From positions 1 through 9,310 of the forward strand of contig CAMGCA010000061.1 in NCBI GenBank assembly GCA_946011705.1: a stretch of 9,310 nt of DNA. Direction: 5' to 3'. Numbering within the stretch: the stretch's first letter is position 1; each line of letters starts with the position of its first letter. The translations under genes were made by a program, and so were the position numbers. This document shows, piece after piece, positions 6,169-9,310 of this stretch. The DNA is from an uncultured Clostridia bacterium. GTDB lineage: Bacteria > Bacillota > Clostridia > Oscillospirales > Oscillospiraceae. The notes below the pieces were generated by a model that was not told where the DNA came from, made no database searches, and worked only from the letters and a program-made list of their open reading frames with translations.

Positions 6169-8914
6169 GATCCTTCAGAGCCGCCAGAACAACCTCGGGC
6201 AGAGCGGGGATACGGGTAATCCGGGCGCCGGTGGCGTTGTAGATGGCGTTCAGGATAGCGGGGTGAGGAGCGTCCAGAGGAGCCTCGCCGCAGCCGGCAG
6301 CGCCGTAGGGGCCTTCGGGACGGTAGGTTTCCACGTAGTGCAGCTCAATGTCATCGGGCACATCCTTGGGGTAAGGAATGCCGCAGCCCTTCAGGCTGGT
6401 GTGCTTGGTCAGGTCATCGAAGTCCTCGCTGAGAGCCAGGCCGATGCCCTGGGCCAGACCACCGTAGAAGTTGCCGTCCACCAGCAGCTTATTCATGATG
6501 GTGCCCACGTCGGCGACACAGGTGAACTTCTCCACGGTGACCTTGCCGGTCTGGGTGTCCACGCAGACCTCGGGCAGGAACAGGGTGTACATATAGACGG
6601 AGAAGGGATCACCCTGGGCGGTAGCCTGATCCACGGGGTGATCAGCGCAGTAGGTGGCAACCCACTGGCCCTGCACCTTGGTGTCGATGCCGTCTGCCAC
6701 CATCTCGTCGTAGGTGCGGTAGGTGCCATCTTCCTTGCGCATGGCAGCCAGCAGGTTCTCGGCGGCCAGGCGGCAGGCGTTGCCGGACATGACCTGAGAG
6801 CGGGAGCCGCCGGCGGGGCCGGAGTTGGGAGTGATCTTGGTATCGTTCATGACCAGGCGAATCTGCTCGGGCTTGATGCCAGCCTGACGCAGGGTCTCAT
6901 GGGCGGAAACCAAGGTGCCCATGTCGGCGCCCTGGCCGTGATCCTCCCAGGAGGTGTACATGGTGACGGTGCCATCGGGGTTCAGCTCGGCGTAAGCCTG
7001 AGAGGCGTCCACGCCGTCCAGACCACAGCCGTACACGCCGGAAGCAACACCGATGCCGTACTTGTAGCGACCATCGGAGGCGGCGTTCTTCTCAGCAACC
7101 CGCTTCTTACCTGCCTCGTACAGGGGACGGGCCTTCTTATACATCTCCTCCAGGCAGTACACATCGGGCTTGTAGCCGGTGGGGATGGTGGACTGAGCGG
7201 ATTCCTTGTAGCAGTTCAGCTCACGGATGTCGAAGGGATCGATCCCCATCTTGGCAGCCAGCACATCGATAGCGATTTCGGAGCCCATGAAGGACTGGGG
7301 AGAGCCGTAAGCACGGAAGGCGGAGCCCCATGCGTGGTTGGTAAAGACGGTCTGGCTCTTGTTGCGGATGGTGGGGATGTCGTAGCCCGCGCCGACGAAC
7401 TGGCTCAGGCGGTGCGTCAGCAGGTCGCCGAACTCGGAGTAAGGACCGTGGTCAACGTAGTTGTCGCCCCACAGACCCAGAATCTTACCCTTCTCGTCAG
7501 CCGCCAGCTTGATGTGCATGAAGGCGGGGCTGCGCTTGCCGGTGTAGGTGATGTTCTGGAACTGGTTGAAGACCAGGGATACGGGCTTGCCCAAAATCTT
7601 GGCAGCCGCGCCCAGAATGGCCTCGTTGGTGGGGGAGAACTTGTAGCCGAAGGTACCGCCGGCATGGTTCTGGACGATGCGCAGCTTCTCCATGGGAACG
7701 CCGATGCCGTCGGCGATCATGGGCATGTGCAGGTGGATACCGATGGACTTAGAGTGCACGGTGACCATGCCGTCCTCGTCAATGTAGGCGTAGCCGCAGT
7801 CGGGCTCCAGATGCAGGTGAGGCTGACGGGAGCAGTAGGACTCGATTTCCACCACGTTGGGAGCGGAGTCAAAGTCGAAGTCGGGACCCTTGATACAGTT
7901 GGTCTCGTAGTAGGCGTTGGGAGTGCCGGGATGAATTTCGATGGCGTCCTCGGCAATGGCGTCCATGGCGTTCATGTAGGCGGGCAGCTCTTCGATGTCC
8001 ACGACCACGGCGTCAGCGGCGGCACGGGCGTGGGCCTCGGTGTCGGCGGCAACGATGGCGATGGCGTCGCCGAACTGGAAGATCTTCTCGTCACACAGGA
8101 CGGGACGATCCCAGCCGTCGCACTTATTGTTCAGAGGCAGCATGACAAGACCGTTGATCCGGTTCTTGCCGCCGGCAGCCACGATGTCCTTGGCGGTGAT
8201 GATCTTCTCAACACCGGGCATCTTCTCGGCTGCGGAGGTGTCAATGCCCTTAATGAGGGCGTGGCTGACCTTGGCCTGCACCAGAGCCAGACGCAGGGTG
8301 CCTTCGGGCATCTTCAGAGCGTCGTCCGCGCCGAAGTCCCAGGTACCGGTGACCTTCTGGGCAGCGGAGGGACGGATGTACTTGGTGCCCACGATGGAGT
8401 CGCCGGTGGGCTTGAAGATCAGGTCTTCCTTGGTGATCTCACCGCGGATCACCCGGGCAGCGTCCATAACGGCGTCCACCAGAGGCTTGTAACCGGTGCA
8501 GCGGCACAGGTTCCGGTTCTTCTGGAACCAGTCGCGGACCTCCTCACGGGTGGGGGCGTTGTTGTTGTCCAGCAGAACCTTGGCGGTCATGATGAAGCCG
8601 GGGGAGCAGAAGCCGCACTGTGCACAGCCATGGGCCATCCAGGCCACCTGCAGGGGATGCAGGTCAGACAGGGTGCCGATGCCTTCAATGGTGGTGATCT
8701 CCGCGCCATCCTTGATCTTGCCCAGCTTGGTCAGGCAGGAGCGGGTGACCTTGCCGTTGACGATGACATTACAGGCGCCGCAGTGGCCCTCGCCGCAGCC
8801 GATCTTACAGCCGGTGAGCAGCAGACGCTCACGCAGGAAGCTGGCCAGGGTCTCATTTTCGCCTACCAGAACCGTGCGGGATACGCCGTTGATAATGAAT
8901 GTTCTCTTGATCAT
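6158..8914 (-). CDS. mop: Molybdenum-dependent aldehyde oxidoreductase (MOP type, xanthine oxidase family)
   Basis: Oxidises aldehydes to carboxylic acids at a molybdopterin centre, probably in the cytoplasm. It is 918 residues; the Desulfovibrio gigas enzyme has 907 and, compared from memory, aligns along its whole length. A plant-type [2Fe-2S] domain has C40, C45, C48 and C60. A second [2Fe-2S] domain has C100, C103, C137 and C139, the same numbers as in D. gigas. The molybdenum part follows, with GGTFGYKF (419-426), SAFRAYG with R534, HGQGAD (659-664), GPAGGSR (699-705) and catalytic Glu877 in GAAGCGEAPL (D. gigas Glu869). Residues matching the D. gigas substrate channel are kept: F426, F495, L498, Y536 and L632. 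There is no FAD domain, so electrons must leave through a partner, perhaps the 759-residue protein downstream. GGGAGG lies 10 bases before the ATG. Codons are strongly biased. The exact substrate is unknown. Confidence 0.95.
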   Translation of the reverse strand: MIKRTFIINGVSRTVLVGENETLASFLRERLLLTGCKIGCGEGHCGACNVIVNGKVTRSCLTKLGKIKDGAEITTIEGIGTLSDLHPLQVAWMAHGCAQCGFCSPGFIMTAKVLLDNNNAPTREEVRDWFQKNRNLCRCTGYKPLVDAVMDAARVIRGEITKEDLIFKPTGDSIVGTKYIRPSAAQKVTGTWDFGADDALKMPEGTLRLALVQAKVSHALIKGIDTSAAEKMPGVEKIITAKDIVAAGGKNRINGLVMLPLNNKCDGWDRPVLCDEKIFQFGDAIAIVAADTEAHARAAADAVVVDIEELPAYMNAMDAIAEDAIEIHPGTPNAYYETNCIKGPDFDFDSAPNVVEIESYCSRQPHLHLEPDCGYAYIDEDGMVTVHSKSIGIHLHMPMIADGIGVPMEKLRIVQNHAGGTFGYKFSPTNEAILGAAAKILGKPVSLVFNQFQNITYTGKRSPAFMHIKLAADEKGKILGLWGDNYVDHGPYSEFGDLLTHRLSQFVGAGYDIPTIRNKSQTVFTNHAWGSAFRAYGSPQSFMGSEIAIDVLAAKMGIDPFDIRELNCYKESAQSTIPTGYKPDVYCLEEMYKKARPLYEAGKKRVAEKNAASDGRYKYGIGVASGVYGCGLDGVDASQAYAELNPDGTVTMYTSWEDHGQGADMGTLVSAHETLRQAGIKPEQIRLVMNDTKITPNSGPAGGSRSQVMSGNACRLAAENLLAAMRKEDGTYRTYDEMVADGIDTKVQGQWVATYCADHPVDQATAQGDPFSVYMYTLFLPEVCVDTQTGKVTVEKFTCVADVGTIMNKLLVDGNFYGGLAQGIGLALSEDFDDLTKHTSLKGCGIPYPKDVPDDIELHYVETYRPEGPYGAAGCGEAPLDAPHPAILNAIYNATGARITRIPALPEVVLAALKDLEK

Positions 8915-8956
8915 AATACCGTTTCCTCCCTTAAATATATAAAAATTGGGGGTTTC

Positions 8957-9208
8957 TTACTTGTGGGTACCGCAGGGGTCTTCATCAGGGCCTTTGCCTG
9001 TCAAGTCCTGCATGCGCTGCATGCCCCGGGACGTATAGAACACCAGCTGGGAAATACTGCCGTCCAGATTTTCTCCCCGAAGAACCAGACCGTTGGCGGT
9101 CTCGTAGTAGTCGATGGGGAGGGTACGGCGGTAAGTCTTTCCCGTGGCCTCGTCCACAACTTCAATGGTTACTTCCTTTGCGGAAATTTCGAAAATCTTT
9201 TCTTCCAT
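8957..9208 (-). CDS. Small protein of unknown function encoded just upstream of the aldehyde oxidoreductase
   Basis: An 83-residue acidic protein that I do not recognise. The ATG at 9208 is chosen because AAGGTG lies 6 bases upstream; the frame stays open for 19 more codons to 9265, but that extension has no comparable site. No signal peptide or membrane segment is evident. The first 55 or so residues alternate charged and hydrophobic positions as in a small beta-rich fold (VTIEVVDEATGKTYRRTLPI, then a GLVLRGENLDG turn). The tail is polar and ends DPCGTHK, with the only cysteine at residue 79. It is first in the operon, 42 bases ahead of the molybdenum enzyme, so an enzyme-specific accessory, insertion chaperone or regulator is possible. 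That role is inferred from position alone. The good ribosome binding site and ordered composition argue that it is a real gene. Confidence 0.75.
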   Translation of the reverse strand: MEEKIFEISAKEVTIEVVDEATGKTYRRTLPIDYYETANGLVLRGENLDGSISQLVFYTSRGMQRMQDLTGKGPDEDPCGTHK

Positions 9209-9310
9209 GTAAAACACCTTCTGACCTTTTACACTCCGGGTATAATTTGCCACATCTTTATTCAATCGTAATCTTCATATTAATTACAACTTACAAACAA
9301 ATCCAAGTCG
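9209..9310 (-). promoter_or_regulatory. AT-rich leader upstream of the operon, with an inverted repeat over the first ribosome binding site
   Basis: This is the only non-coding stretch upstream of the first gene, so the operon promoter either lies here or beyond the right edge. Read on the minus strand it holds a tandem heptamer (TTGTAAG then TTGTAAT, about 9297-9284), a short inverted repeat GTAAT...ATTAC, and a TTATAC box (9245-9240). I could not pair that box with a -35 element at normal spacing, so no promoter is called. A 7-bp inverted repeat, TGTAAAA (9233-9227) and TTTTACA (9214-9208), flanks a 12-base loop. The loop carries the ribosome binding site AAGGTG (9220-9215), and the right arm ends on the first base of the start codon. 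It could be an operator or an RNA stem that presents or hides the site. No molybdenum-cofactor riboswitch is visible, but only about 100 bases can be seen. Confidence 0.4.

Noticed and set aside
9209..9265. Longer N-terminus for the first small protein (102 residues)
   Set aside because: The extension is Lys/Tyr-rich leader-like sequence without a better ribosome binding site than AAGGTG before the ATG at 9208.
6263..9271. 1002-codon open frame on the plus strand
   Set aside because: It lies in register opposite the well-supported aldehyde oxidoreductase, is dominated by Gly, Val, His, Asp, Ala and Gln in low-complexity order, and matches no fold. It is explained by the absence of TTA, CTA and TCA codons in the sense gene.
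9209..9310. Molybdenum-cofactor riboswitch
   Set aside because: The visible leader is too short and AT-rich and shows none of the paired helices expected; sequence beyond the right edge would be needed.
1..9310. CRISPR array, tRNA, rRNA, insertion sequence or integrase
   Set aside because: No regularly spaced repeats, tRNA-like cloverleaf, terminal inverted repeats or transposase/recombinase motifs were found on either strand.

Overview
All genes run on the minus strand and form one compact block, so transcription goes from about 9210 down to the left edge. The window looks like a gut-type anaerobic Firmicute (Clostridia, probably an Oscillospiraceae-like lineage). The grounds are strong purine-rich ribosome binding sites, moderate-to-high GC, oxygen-sensitive enzymes and close resemblance to Desulfovibrio redox proteins without Desulfovibrio-level GC. 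That taxonomy is inference; no rRNA or marker gene is present.

Layout in transcription order: (1) an AT-rich leader (9209-9310) and an 83-residue unknown protein (8957-9208). (2) A 918-residue molybdenum hydroxylase of the Desulfovibrio gigas MOP aldehyde oxidoreductase type (6158-8914), with two [2Fe-2S] clusters and no FAD domain. (3) A 62-base gap with a perfect 13-bp hairpin (6113-6142) and a possible overlapping internal promoter. (4) Six tightly packed genes: a 759-residue multi-cluster Fe-S protein (3816-6095), a 72-residue four-cysteine redox or zinc-ribbon protein (3586-3804), a SAM methyltransferase (3071-3586), a C-GCAxxG-C-C-type protein (2641-3066), a radical SAM enzyme (1324-2640) and an AMP-forming CoA-ligase-like protein (89-1327). 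Most junctions overlap, abut or are separated by 11 bases or fewer, which implies translational coupling. (5) A 26-codon ORF of doubtful status ends near the left edge.

From memory, families resembling the six accessory genes are named after the Desulfovibrio vulgaris locus DVU1553-DVU1558, next to its mop homologue DVU1559, and the order here appears the same. As far as I know the joint function of this cassette is unassigned. My reading is that the enzyme oxidises aldehydes and the 759-residue protein takes up or relays its electrons. The radical SAM enzyme, methyltransferase, ligase and cysteine-rich small proteins may build, load or repair a modification or cofactor the enzyme needs, or process its substrate or product. 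Gene content and order are seen directly; the cooperative role is inference. The enzyme gene has far stricter codon choice than its neighbours, and the hairpin separates it from the accessory block, which fits an abundant enzyme served by low-abundance helpers.
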